Assembly (NCBI GenBank): GCA_039801085.1
Contig: JBDRTY010000002.1
Span: 381,339-445,338 of the forward strand
Origin: a candidate division WOR-3 bacterium
Lineage (GTDB): Bacteria; Hydrothermota; Tepidihabitantia; Tepidihabitantales; Tepidihabitantaceae
Direction of reading: 5' to 3'
DNA: 64,000 bases
Numbering within the stretch: the first letter of the stretch is position 1; each line of letters opens with the position of its first letter. This document shows positions 52,006 to 59,187 of this stretch, piece after piece. A model generated the notes under the pieces. It was not told where the DNA came from, made no database searches, and saw nothing but the letters and a program-made list of their open reading frames with translations. Made by a program: the position numbers and the translations under genes.

Positions 52006-52612
52006 ATGAACTGTAAGAACACCAGCCTGCTTTTGGTCACCGCCCTGCTTTTCGCCCCCCCTGCTGGTAGCGCAGGGCACCAGCACCGTGCATTACTATC
52101 TGTATGAGTATACCGGCGCTGAGGGCTATCCACAGGCAATTATCTTTGAAGATTACAGTGAAGATAGCGAGACACCCGGTGCTGAGTTCGTTGAAGTAAC
52201 ATTGGAACAGCTGCATCAGCGAGGATATCTGACCGCTACCGAACAGCTGGTTCAGCATCCTACCGCTACAATTGATATTCATAGCGACGGTGGGTTTAGG
52301 GCTGAATCGTGGCTTACAACTTGGGTTGATAATAACGGCTGGAAATGGTATGACGGTGGAGGGAAGACTATCCGGCCTGATCGGGGTCAACTTTATCTGG
52401 ACATGTGGTATCAGATATTAAACGCTGATGGACAGTTGGTTAATCTGCTGGACCCGGGTCCGAAAAGAAGACGACACTCGGATTCGTTATCATGGCATCA
52501 TACTGGATATCACGGTCCTAATGTCACCCATTCTCACTTTGTTAAAGGCGAGCATGCTTTTCAGGTGCCCCCCGAAGCAATTATCTACACCCATGCTGAA
52601 GGCAAGTGGTAA
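52006..52612 (+). pseudogene. Small exported protein gene with frameshift in a seven-C run
   Basis: A strong site (AAAAAGGAGG) precedes ATG 52006, which encodes a good signal peptide (MNCKNTSLLLVTALLFAP). At 52055-52061 there are seven C. As written the frame then reads PPAGSAG and stops at 52107. With six C it continues LLVAQGTSTVHYYLYEYTG and joins the open frame 52088-52612 without a break. The joined protein would have ~201 residues, be rich in His, Tyr and Asp, and resemble no family I recognise. The C run may be a sequence error, a mutation or a phase-variable switch. Confidence 0.7.
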
Positions 52613-52634
52613 AACCGGTTCAGCTGGACATACA

Positions 52635-52668
52635 GGGGGAGAAGCGGTGGGGTTTCTGCTTCTCCCCC
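52635..52668 (+). promoter_or_regulatory. Hairpin hiding the start of the next gene
   Basis: Perfect 11-base-pair stem: GGGGGAGAAGC (52635-52645) with GCTTCTCCCCC (52658-52668), 12-base loop. The left arm is the probable ribosome-binding site and the loop contains the GTG start at 52647, so the whole initiation region is sequestered. It may double as a partial terminator for the gene before it, though only a short T run follows. Confidence 0.6.
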
Positions 52669-54032
52669 TTCTATCTCTCATTTTGTTAAAACCAGTTTAT
52701 GCTCTGGATACGCTCTGGACACGGCGATTTGATTATGCTGATGAGACTTGGGCACTGGGTGGCGTTGATCCCCATACGCAAGAGGCGATTCTGGTTGGCG
52801 AAGCATATGCAGATTCCAATCCGGTCTTTGTGCTCATCCGTTATAACCGTGACGGCGATACGGTCTGGACCCGGGTGTTTGACAGTCCTTATCTGGACTG
52901 GCTTCACGGCTGTGCGGTTGACCGGGCAGGGAATGTTATCATTGCGGGCTCAATGACTTCGGGTGGCGGAGTGGTTAAATATGACCGGAACGGCAATCTG
53001 TGCTGGTATCGGCGGGTGTATCCGCGGCAGACAAATTACTTCTCCGGGGTGACGAGCGATGAATCACTGAACATTTATGTCGCCGGTGGACGCGGGAGTA
53101 ATGCACAGCTGATGAAACTTTCACCCGCTGGTGAATCGCTGTGGCTGAAGGTGTATGATTTCGGTTATCCGGAGGAGCATATAGTATCACTTTCCTGTTC
53201 TGACGATGGCAGTATTATCGGCGCCGGCAAGGTGGGGCTGGGTGCAGAGCAGTATGATTTTCTGATTGTGAAGTGGAGTATTGATGGAGGTGTGCTCTGG
53301 TATCAGACTTTTGACTTCCAAGCCCAGGACGAGGCATCCGAGCTGATATCCACTAATTATGGTATTTACCTTGTTGGCAGTGCCGGTAGTTACAGCACAC
53401 CGCCCAGGACTCCATTTTCCACGGTGCTGTTGAAATACAGTCAGGACGGGCAATTACAATGGGTAAAAACATTTCGTTTTGGGGAGCATTACTGGACTCT
53501 GGGTAACGGATTGACGATTGACTGGCAGGGCAATTTGCTGGTGCTTACAGTTATTAGTGATACCGCCGTCGAGCAGAGTTCGGTGATTTTATTTCAATGT
53601 TCTTATGATGGCGACACCAACTGGACTTGGTGTTATCATCAGGACACTATTAATTGTGCCTACAGGGTGAGATTTGCCGATTCCGCCAGTCTTTATGTTT
53701 TTGGCACAGCAATGACGAATGGACAGGATTGTTTTCTGCTTGTTAAACTTGCTTACCCTCAAGGAATTGAAGAGGGAAAATGGCGCGCAATTTTAATGAG
53801 CACATCAAATACCGTCATGACCGGTGCAGGACTGCATTTTTCTTTGCCCGGTGCTGGTGATTACCGGCTGGTGGTGCGGGATGTGAGCGGGCAGGAGCGG
53901 CTGGTTTATGCGGGTTATCTGCCGGCAGGCGAGAACCGCATCAGCCTGCCCTCGCTGCCTGCGGGTGTGTATTTTCTTGAGCTTGCGGGTGCAGGGGTGC
54001 AGAGCCGGCGCCGGCTGGTGGTGGTGAAGTAA
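52647..54032 (+). CDS. Secreted propeller-like protein with sorting-like tail
   Basis: A 461-residue exported protein. With GTG 52647 the signal peptide reads MGFLLLPLLSLILLKPVYA, directly followed by LDTLWTRRFDYADE; the longer frame from 52428 lacks a signal and overlaps the gene before it. The body has seven or so SBBP-like repeats with the pattern W-x-R-x-Y...G-x-x-x-D-x-x-G-N-x-x-V-x-G (DGDTVWTRVF, NLCWYRRVY, GESLWLKVYDF), forming a beta-propeller. The tail has YRLVVRDVSGQERLV, LPAGVYFLELAG, RRRLVVVK. Function unknown. Confidence 0.8.
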   Translation: MGFLLLPLLSLILLKPVYALDTLWTRRFDYADETWALGGVDPHTQEAILVGEAYADSNPVFVLIRYNRDGDTVWTRVFDSPYLDWLHGCAVDRAGNVIIAGSMTSGGGVVKYDRNGNLCWYRRVYPRQTNYFSGVTSDESLNIYVAGGRGSNAQLMKLSPAGESLWLKVYDFGYPEEHIVSLSCSDDGSIIGAGKVGLGAEQYDFLIVKWSIDGGVLWYQTFDFQAQDEASELISTNYGIYLVGSAGSYSTPPRTPFSTVLLKYSQDGQLQWVKTFRFGEHYWTLGNGLTIDWQGNLLVLTVISDTAVEQSSVILFQCSYDGDTNWTWCYHQDTINCAYRVRFADSASLYVFGTAMTNGQDCFLLVKLAYPQGIEEGKWRAILMSTSNTVMTGAGLHFSLPGAGDYRLVVRDVSGQERLVYAGYLPAGENRISLPSLPAGVYFLELAGAGVQSRRRLVVVK

Positions 54033-54480
54033 GGGATTTCTCCACTCCACTCCGCTCCGCCTCCGGCTTCGCTCCGGTCGAAATGACCGAAGAAATACGC
54101 GCCTGCGGCTGTCGTTGAAATGACTTTGCCCCCTTGTCATTCCGAGCGAGCCGAGGAATCCCTTTCCACAATGCAAAATGTGCAGAGAGGGATTTCTCCA
54201 TTCCGCTTCGCTTCAGTCGAAATGACAGAAGGCGAGGTCATTCCGGGCGAGCCGAAGGCGAGTCGAGGAATCGCTTTCACAATGCAAGGTGCAAAATGAA
54301 AAATGTAAAATGCAGGGTAGAGATTTCTCGACTCCGCCTCGCTATCGCTCGGCGTCGCTCGAAATGACGGAAAGGGCGGCAGTGGTCCGGTCGAGATGAC
54401 TTTAACCTTGCGGTCGTGCCGTGCCTTTTCTTTTTTGTCATTCCGAGCGGAGTGAAACGGAGTCGAGGAATCGCTTTAAT
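54033..54480 (+). repeat. Right block of dispersed GTCATTCCGAGCG-type repeats
   Basis: At least three GTCATTCCGAGCG modules (near 54137, 54238, 54438) and three TCGAAATGAC inverse modules. Parts are almost identical to the left block: GACCGAAGAAATACGCGCCTG with its follow-on to CCCCCTTG, and CACAATGCAAGGTGCAAAATG on to CGCTCGAAATGACG. The blocks are ~2.7 kb apart and flank the two secreted-protein genes. Confidence 0.8.
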
Positions 54481-54724
54481 TCAAAACGCAAAATTTCACA
54501 AATTGGGCACAAACGGGTAACGATTCGCCATCCTGCTGAAAAACAGTAAGTTAGAGCTGATTGTGGATTGCTGATTGACCCGTTTTTATATGTAATGATT
54601 ATTCAATAACTTACTGAATTGTACCCTGAGAAACCCTGACCACCGGGCAGTTCCCCCTACCGCTGTCGGCAGAGCTGGTGCTTTTGCCCGGTCCTGTCCG
54701 GACAGCGGGCGTCTGTCTTTGCTG
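54481..54724. other. Non-coding gap between repeat block and rtcB promoter
   Basis: No open frame of note. A perfect ten-base inverted repeat (CAGTAAGTTA at 54544-54553 and TAACTTACTG at 54607-54616) is present, 53 bases apart. Nothing else is recognised. Confidence 0.5.
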
Positions 54725-54753
54725 TTGACCTGGCAGTGATCCGGAATTATAAT
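54725..54753 (+). promoter_or_regulatory. Promoter of rtcB with predicted leaderless start
   Basis: TTGACC (54725-54730) and TATAAT (54748-54753), 17-base spacer, with the rtcB ATG only seven bases after the -10 box and no ribosome-binding site. Confidence 0.75.
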
Positions 54754-54760
54754 TTAATGT

Positions 54761-56218
54761 ATGGCTGGCTGGAACGGACCTCTGGAGAAACTTGACGAGA
54801 CCCGGTTCCGGATTCCGAAGTCCTACAAGCCGGAAATGCGGGTTGACGGCATCATCTATGCGGATGACCGGATGATTGAGACGGTGAAGCAGGACATGGC
54901 GCCGGAGCAGGTTGCCAATGTTGCCACTCTGCCCGGAATTGTCTGCTCTTCACTGGCGATGCCGGATATTCACTGGGGTTACGGGTTTGCGATCGGCGGG
55001 GTGGCGGCGTTTGATGTTTCCGGTGGTATCATTTCGCCGGGCGGGGTCGGCTATGACATCAACTGCGGGGTGCGGCTGCTGCGCACCAGTCTAGAAAGGA
55101 AGGACCTGAAGCCCGAGCTGCTGGAGAGGCTGGTGCGGGCGATCTTTCACAATGTGCCCTCCGGGGTCGGTTCTACCGGCAAGATCCGGATCTCCAGGGA
55201 TACGGTGGCGCAGGTTTTGACCCGGGGTGCACGCTGGGCGGTAGAGCAGGGTTACGGCACGCCTGAGGACCTGGAGTATACTGAGGAGCATGGCGAGATG
55301 GCGGGTGCGGACCTTGCCGGAGTTTCGCAGCGGGCGCTGGAACGGGGGATGCCCCAGCTGGGCACGCTGGGGGCGGGTAATCACTTTCTGGAGATTCAGG
55401 AGGTAATTGAGGTTTATGACCCGAAGGCGGCTGAGGCGCTGGGGATTCATCAGGGTCAGATTACGGTGATGATTCACACCGGCTCGAGAGGCCTGGGCTA
55501 TCAGATCTGCGATGACAATGTGAAGTCGCTGGTTGCCGCAGCCCGGAAATACGGGATTACGCTGGTGGACCGGCAGCTGGCATGCGCACCGCTCGATTCG
55601 CCGGAGGGGAAGCGGTATTTCGGCGCCATGGTGGCGGCGGCAAATTATGCCTGGGCGAACCGGCAGGCGATTACCCACTGGGTCCGGGAGGCGTTCGCTC
55701 AGGTGCTGGGGATGCCGATTGAGCGGCTGGGCATGACCCAGGTGTATGATGTTGCCCATAATATCGCCAAGATTGAGGAGCATGAAATAAACGGCAAAAA
55801 GGTGAAGGTGTGTGTCCACCGGAAGGGTGCAACCCGGGCGTTCGCACCCGGACATCCGGCACTGCCGGCAAAATACCGGCATCTGGGTCAGCCGGTGCTG
55901 ATTCCGGGTGACATGGGCACAAGCTCTTATCTTTTGCTCGGAACCGAGACCGCAATGAAACAGACCTTCGGCTCCGCCTGTCATGGTGCAGGCAGAGTCT
56001 GGTCCCGGACCAGGGCGCTGGAGGCGACCAAGCGCCGGGATGTTGCCGCGGAGCTGCGGGCAAAGGGAATCGTGGTGATGGCGGCAAGCCGGGAGGTGCT
56101 CAATGAGGAGGTGCCGGATGCGTACAAGGATGTGGATCAGGTGGTTGAAGTCTGCCACCGCGCCGGCATCGCCCGCAAGGTTGCCCGGATGAGGCCGCTG
56201 GGTGTGGTCAAGGGCTGA
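54761..56218 (+). CDS. rtcB: RNA-splicing ligase RtcB
   Basis: A 485-residue archaeal-length RtcB. Metal and GMP-site motifs are complete: PGGVGYDINCGVRLL, LGTLGAGNHFLEIQ, MIHTGSRGLGYQIC, DVAHNIAKIEEHE, IPGDMGTSSYLL, and FGSACHGAGRVWSR with the guanylylated His. It ligates 3'-phosphate or cyclic-phosphate RNA to 5'-OH ends for RNA repair or tRNA splicing. No archease gene is adjacent. Followed by uvrC after 35 bases. Confidence 0.96.
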   Translation: MAGWNGPLEKLDETRFRIPKSYKPEMRVDGIIYADDRMIETVKQDMAPEQVANVATLPGIVCSSLAMPDIHWGYGFAIGGVAAFDVSGGIISPGGVGYDINCGVRLLRTSLERKDLKPELLERLVRAIFHNVPSGVGSTGKIRISRDTVAQVLTRGARWAVEQGYGTPEDLEYTEEHGEMAGADLAGVSQRALERGMPQLGTLGAGNHFLEIQEVIEVYDPKAAEALGIHQGQITVMIHTGSRGLGYQICDDNVKSLVAAARKYGITLVDRQLACAPLDSPEGKRYFGAMVAAANYAWANRQAITHWVREAFAQVLGMPIERLGMTQVYDVAHNIAKIEEHEINGKKVKVCVHRKGATRAFAPGHPALPAKYRHLGQPVLIPGDMGTSSYLLLGTETAMKQTFGSACHGAGRVWSRTRALEATKRRDVAAELRAKGIVVMAASREVLNEEVPDAYKDVDQVVEVCHRAGIARKVARMRPLGVVKG

Positions 56219-56253
56219 GGCTGGCGGCAACCTTTTTATTCTGAATAAATTTC

Positions 56254-58059
56254 ATGGGCGCTCCTGATTCGCAGTTGATCGCTCAGGTGCAGGCGGCACC
56301 AGCCGAACCCGGTGTCTATTTACTCAAGGACCACAGCGGTAAAATCCTTTATATCGGCAAGGCGCGGAGCCTGCGCGACCGGCTGCGCGCCTATCTTCAG
56401 CCCCAGTCCGATCCCCGGCTGGCAGCACTGGTGGCACGGGTGCAGACGGTTGAGACAATTATCACCCGCTCCGAGGCCGAGGCGCTGCTGCTGGAGGAGA
56501 GCCTGATCAAGATCAAGAAGCCGCGCTACAATGTCCGGCTCCGGGATGACAAGAAGTATCCCTATCTCAAGATCACAGTGCAGGAGCAGTTTCCCCGGAT
56601 CTTCATCACCCGGAATATCAAGCCCGACGGCTCGGTGCTCTTCGGACCGTATACGAGTGCGCGTGAGCTCCGCCGGGCACTGCGGGCGGTGCGCCGGATC
56701 TTCCGTCTGCGGACCTGCAAGCGGGAACTCCCGGAATCCGATCCGAGGCCGCCCTGCCTCAATTTTCAGGTAAAACGGTGCCTCGGTCCCTGCACCGGCG
56801 GTATCAGCCCGGAGCAGTACCGTCAGCTCGTCCGGGATGTGATTGAGTTTCTCGCCGGCCGGTCAGAAAAACTGATTGCGGAGCTGGAACGGCGGATGTG
56901 GCAGGAGGCGGAAGCCCAGCGCTACGAGCAGGCGGCAGTTCTCCGTGATCAGCTGCTGGCGCTGCGCGAGATCGTCCGGCATCAGGAGGTGGTCTCTCCC
57001 GACCGGACAAGCCGGGATGTGGTCGGGCTGGCAAAGGGGAAAAGGGCGGCGGTAGCGGTAGTATTCCGGATCCGGGAGGGCAGGATCGTTGCCCGCGAGC
57101 AGTATCCGCTGTCCGCGGATGAAACGGTCAGTGACGCTGAAATTCTGGAAGGGGTGCTGCGCTCGGTGTTCACCCATACCGCGGATCTGCCCGAGGAGAT
57201 CGTGCTGCCGGCAGCAGTGCCCGGTGCGGAGCTGTTTGAGCAGGTGCTGAGCAAGCGGGCGGGCAGGAAGGTGCGGATTGTTGCTCCGGAGCGGGGTGCA
57301 AAACTGAGTCTGCTCGAGCTGGCACAGCGGAATGCGGAGAAGGCGCTGGTCGAGCTTCTGCCGCCGGCAAGGCGGATACCGAAGGCAAATGAAGAGCTGG
57401 CAGTGATTCTCAATCTGCCCGCACCGCCCCGGGTGATTGAAGGAGTTGACATCTCCAATACCCAGGGCACGAATGCGGTCGGCTCGGTGGTGGTGTTCCG
57501 GGATGACCGGCCGGTCAAGAGCCAGTACCGCCGGTTCAAAATCCGCACGGTCAGCGGTCCGAACGACTTTGCGATGATTGAGGAGGTGCTGGCACGGCGG
57601 ATACGGGGACTGCTGGAAAAGGGGCTGCCGCTGCCGGATCTGGTGCTGGTGGACGGCGGCAAGGGACAGCTTTCTGCTGCCCTCCGCGCCTATCATCAGT
57701 TTGACCGGGAGATTCCGATTCTCGGGCTGGCAAAGCGGACCGATACCCTTTACTACCTTGACGGCCGGGAGATTTCGATTCCGGTGACCTCGCCGGCGCT
57801 CAAACTGCTGAAGCGGATCCGGGACGAGTCGCACCGGTTTGCGATCACCTTTCACCGCAGGCTGCGGGGCAGGAGGCTGCTGGAGTCGGAGCTGGATGCG
57901 ATTTCGGGGATCGGTCCGGCACGGCGTCAGGCACTGCTTACCCACTTCGGTTCGCTTGCCCGGCTGCGCGGCGCCGGCATCGCCGAGATCGCCCGCGTGC
58001 CGGGAATCGGCGCCAGCCTGGCGGAGAAGATTTACCGCCAGCTGCACCCTGAAGCCTGA
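56254..58059 (+). CDS. uvrC: Excinuclease ABC subunit C
   Basis: A 601-residue nucleotide-excision repair nuclease. GIY-YIG domain at the N-terminus (PGVYLLKDHSGKILYIGKARSLRDRL, 15-95), zinc/Fe-S-like Cys near 150-180 (CKRELPES...PPCLNFQVKRCLGPCTG), UVR domain (about 205-240), RNase H-like endonuclease (EGVDISNTQGTNAVGSVVVF, LVDGGKGQL, 390-480), and helix-hairpin-helix motifs at the end (ISGIGPARRQALLTHFGS, VPGIGASLAEKIYRQL). All domains are in order. Confidence 0.97.
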   Translation: MGAPDSQLIAQVQAAPAEPGVYLLKDHSGKILYIGKARSLRDRLRAYLQPQSDPRLAALVARVQTVETIITRSEAEALLLEESLIKIKKPRYNVRLRDDKKYPYLKITVQEQFPRIFITRNIKPDGSVLFGPYTSARELRRALRAVRRIFRLRTCKRELPESDPRPPCLNFQVKRCLGPCTGGISPEQYRQLVRDVIEFLAGRSEKLIAELERRMWQEAEAQRYEQAAVLRDQLLALREIVRHQEVVSPDRTSRDVVGLAKGKRAAVAVVFRIREGRIVAREQYPLSADETVSDAEILEGVLRSVFTHTADLPEEIVLPAAVPGAELFEQVLSKRAGRKVRIVAPERGAKLSLLELAQRNAEKALVELLPPARRIPKANEELAVILNLPAPPRVIEGVDISNTQGTNAVGSVVVFRDDRPVKSQYRRFKIRTVSGPNDFAMIEEVLARRIRGLLEKGLPLPDLVLVDGGKGQLSAALRAYHQFDREIPILGLAKRTDTLYYLDGREISIPVTSPALKLLKRIRDESHRFAITFHRRLRGRRLLESELDAISGIGPARRQALLTHFGSLARLRGAGIAEIARVPGIGASLAEKIYRQLHPEA

Positions 58060-58078
58060 ACCATTATATCGGATTTTC

Positions 58079-58106
58079 TTGACCGGCAGACTCTGCGTGC
58101 TACAAT
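58079..58106 (+). promoter_or_regulatory. Promoter of NikR-linked metal uptake operon
   Basis: TTGACC (58079-58084) and TACAAT (58101-58106), 16-base spacer, followed by AAAGGAGG and ATG 58136. Confidence 0.65.
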
Positions 58107-58135
58107 TTTTTAAAAAGTAACACAAAGGAGGTAAC

Positions 58136-58468
58136 ATGGCGTGCTTTCTTGTCCCGGCAGGTGCCGGGGTGGTAACCACACTACTGCGCCGCAGACTGCC
58201 CGCTGCGAGCCATCCGGAGCGGCTCAGCGCCCTGCTCTTGGGCGGATCGGCGATGCTGGCGGTTGAGCATGTGAGTAACGGCGAGGTCGTCCCTTGGCCA
58301 CCGTTTCTGACGGCGATGCGTTCACCAGCGGAAACCGCACAGATGCTGCGGGAGATGTTTACGGTGGGTGGGACGATGACCGCCGTTCTCATCCTCGTCT
58401 GGCTGCTGATGCTGGCACTTGAACAGAAGTTACAACTTCAGCCACAGGGGAGGCGGCGATGTGGCTGA
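58136..58468 (+). CDS. Small membrane protein, first of a paralogous pair
   Basis: A 110-residue protein with about three hydrophobic helices. The middle has LLLGGSAMLAVEHVSNGEVVPWPP, closely matching LMLWGGTVMILVDHIMGYEGGPF in the next gene. The conserved His and Glu in or next to a helix could bind metal. No named family is known to me. It leads the operon with NikR and the metal transporter, so an accessory metal-transport or sensing role is inferred. Confidence 0.7.
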   Translation: MACFLVPAGAGVVTTLLRRRLPAASHPERLSALLLGGSAMLAVEHVSNGEVVPWPPFLTAMRSPAETAQMLREMFTVGGTMTAVLILVWLLMLALEQKLQLQPQGRRRCG

Positions 58469-58728
58469 TTCCGGCAGCGCTTGCCGCCCTGATTGTTACT
58501 GTCCTCGGGCGTGTTTTGCGCTGGCGCTACCGGCTCGGGCTGTTGAGTCTGATGCTCTGGGGCGGAACGGTGATGATTCTGGTGGATCACATCATGGGCT
58601 ATGAGGGCGGTCCGTTTCTTGAGGCGAGAACCGGCGGGCTGATTACCAGCGGCTGGCTGCTTGGGCTGGCGATGCTTACGCCGGTGGTTGTTATCTGGCT
58701 TGTGGCACTGCTCATCCGGAGGTCATAG
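58459..58728 (+). CDS. Small membrane protein, second of a paralogous pair
   Basis: An 89-residue protein with three hydrophobic helices (5-18, 27-44, 62-86). It shares the D/E-H-x-x-x-G/Y-E-x-x-P-F motif with the product at 58136, whose 3' end it overlaps by ten bases. An AGGGGAGGCGG site precedes the ATG. The pair look like halves of one ancestral unit. Function unknown. Confidence 0.7.
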   Translation: MWLIPAALAALIVTVLGRVLRWRYRLGLLSLMLWGGTVMILVDHIMGYEGGPFLEARTGGLITSGWLLGLAMLTPVVVIWLVALLIRRS

Positions 58729-58731
58729 GGC

Positions 58732-59187
58732 GTGGGCAGAAACGGGACAAGAATCGAACGGTTCGGGGTTTCGTTTGAGCCCGGGCTTTTTGCCGAGTTT
58801 GACCGGGAGATTCGGGCGGCCGGCTACACCTGCCGGTCCGAGGCGCTGCGGGATCTGGTGCGGCGCTGGCTGGCGGAACGGCGGCTGCGGCAGGGCAGCG
58901 GTCCGGCGGTAGCGGCGCTGGCGCTGGTCTATGAGCATGACCGCCGGGATGTGGTGCGCCGGCTCACCCGGCTTGGTCACGAGCATTATACCGAAATCAT
59001 CTCCACGATTCATATTCACCTTGATCCTGATCACTGCCTTGAGGTTCTGCTTTTGCGCGGTCCGGTGCGCCGGATTCAGGCGCTTGCCGACCGGCTGAGC
59101 GCGCTCAAGGGGGTGGAACAGGGCATGGTCAGTATGATTGCGCTCAATAAAATTAAACCTTTAAACCACAGGAGGGCAGAAAAATGA
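58732..59187 (+). CDS. nikR: NikR-type nickel-responsive regulator
   Basis: A 151-residue regulator. Residues 1-50 are a ribbon-helix-helix DNA-binding domain (RFGVSFEPGLFAEFDREIRAAGYTCRSEALRDLVR), and 58-140 the ACT-like sensor. The nickel site is intact: His83, His94, His96 and Cys102, with exactly the spacing of E. coli His76, His87, His89 and Cys95. It begins GTG. It probably controls this operon in response to nickel. The last codons overlap the TonB receptor start (ATGA). Confidence 0.93.
   Translation: MGRNGTRIERFGVSFEPGLFAEFDREIRAAGYTCRSEALRDLVRRWLAERRLRQGSGPAVAALALVYEHDRRDVVRRLTRLGHEHYTEIISTIHIHLDPDHCLEVLLLRGPVRRIQALADRLSALKGVEQGMVSMIALNKIKPLNHRRAEK

Noticed and set aside
52428-52646. 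Longer start for the propeller protein gene
   Set aside because: Would overlap the upstream gene and bury the signal peptide; GTG 52647 gives a proper signal peptide.
54134-54367. Open frame of 77 codons
   Set aside because: Same repeat-derived peptide pattern as in the left block.
55091-56230. 379-codon minus-strand open frame
   Set aside because: Antisense to rtcB, which is complete and conserved.
56863-58392. 509-codon minus-strand open frame
   Set aside because: Lies opposite uvrC, whose full domain set is intact; low stop frequency is due to high GC codon bias.
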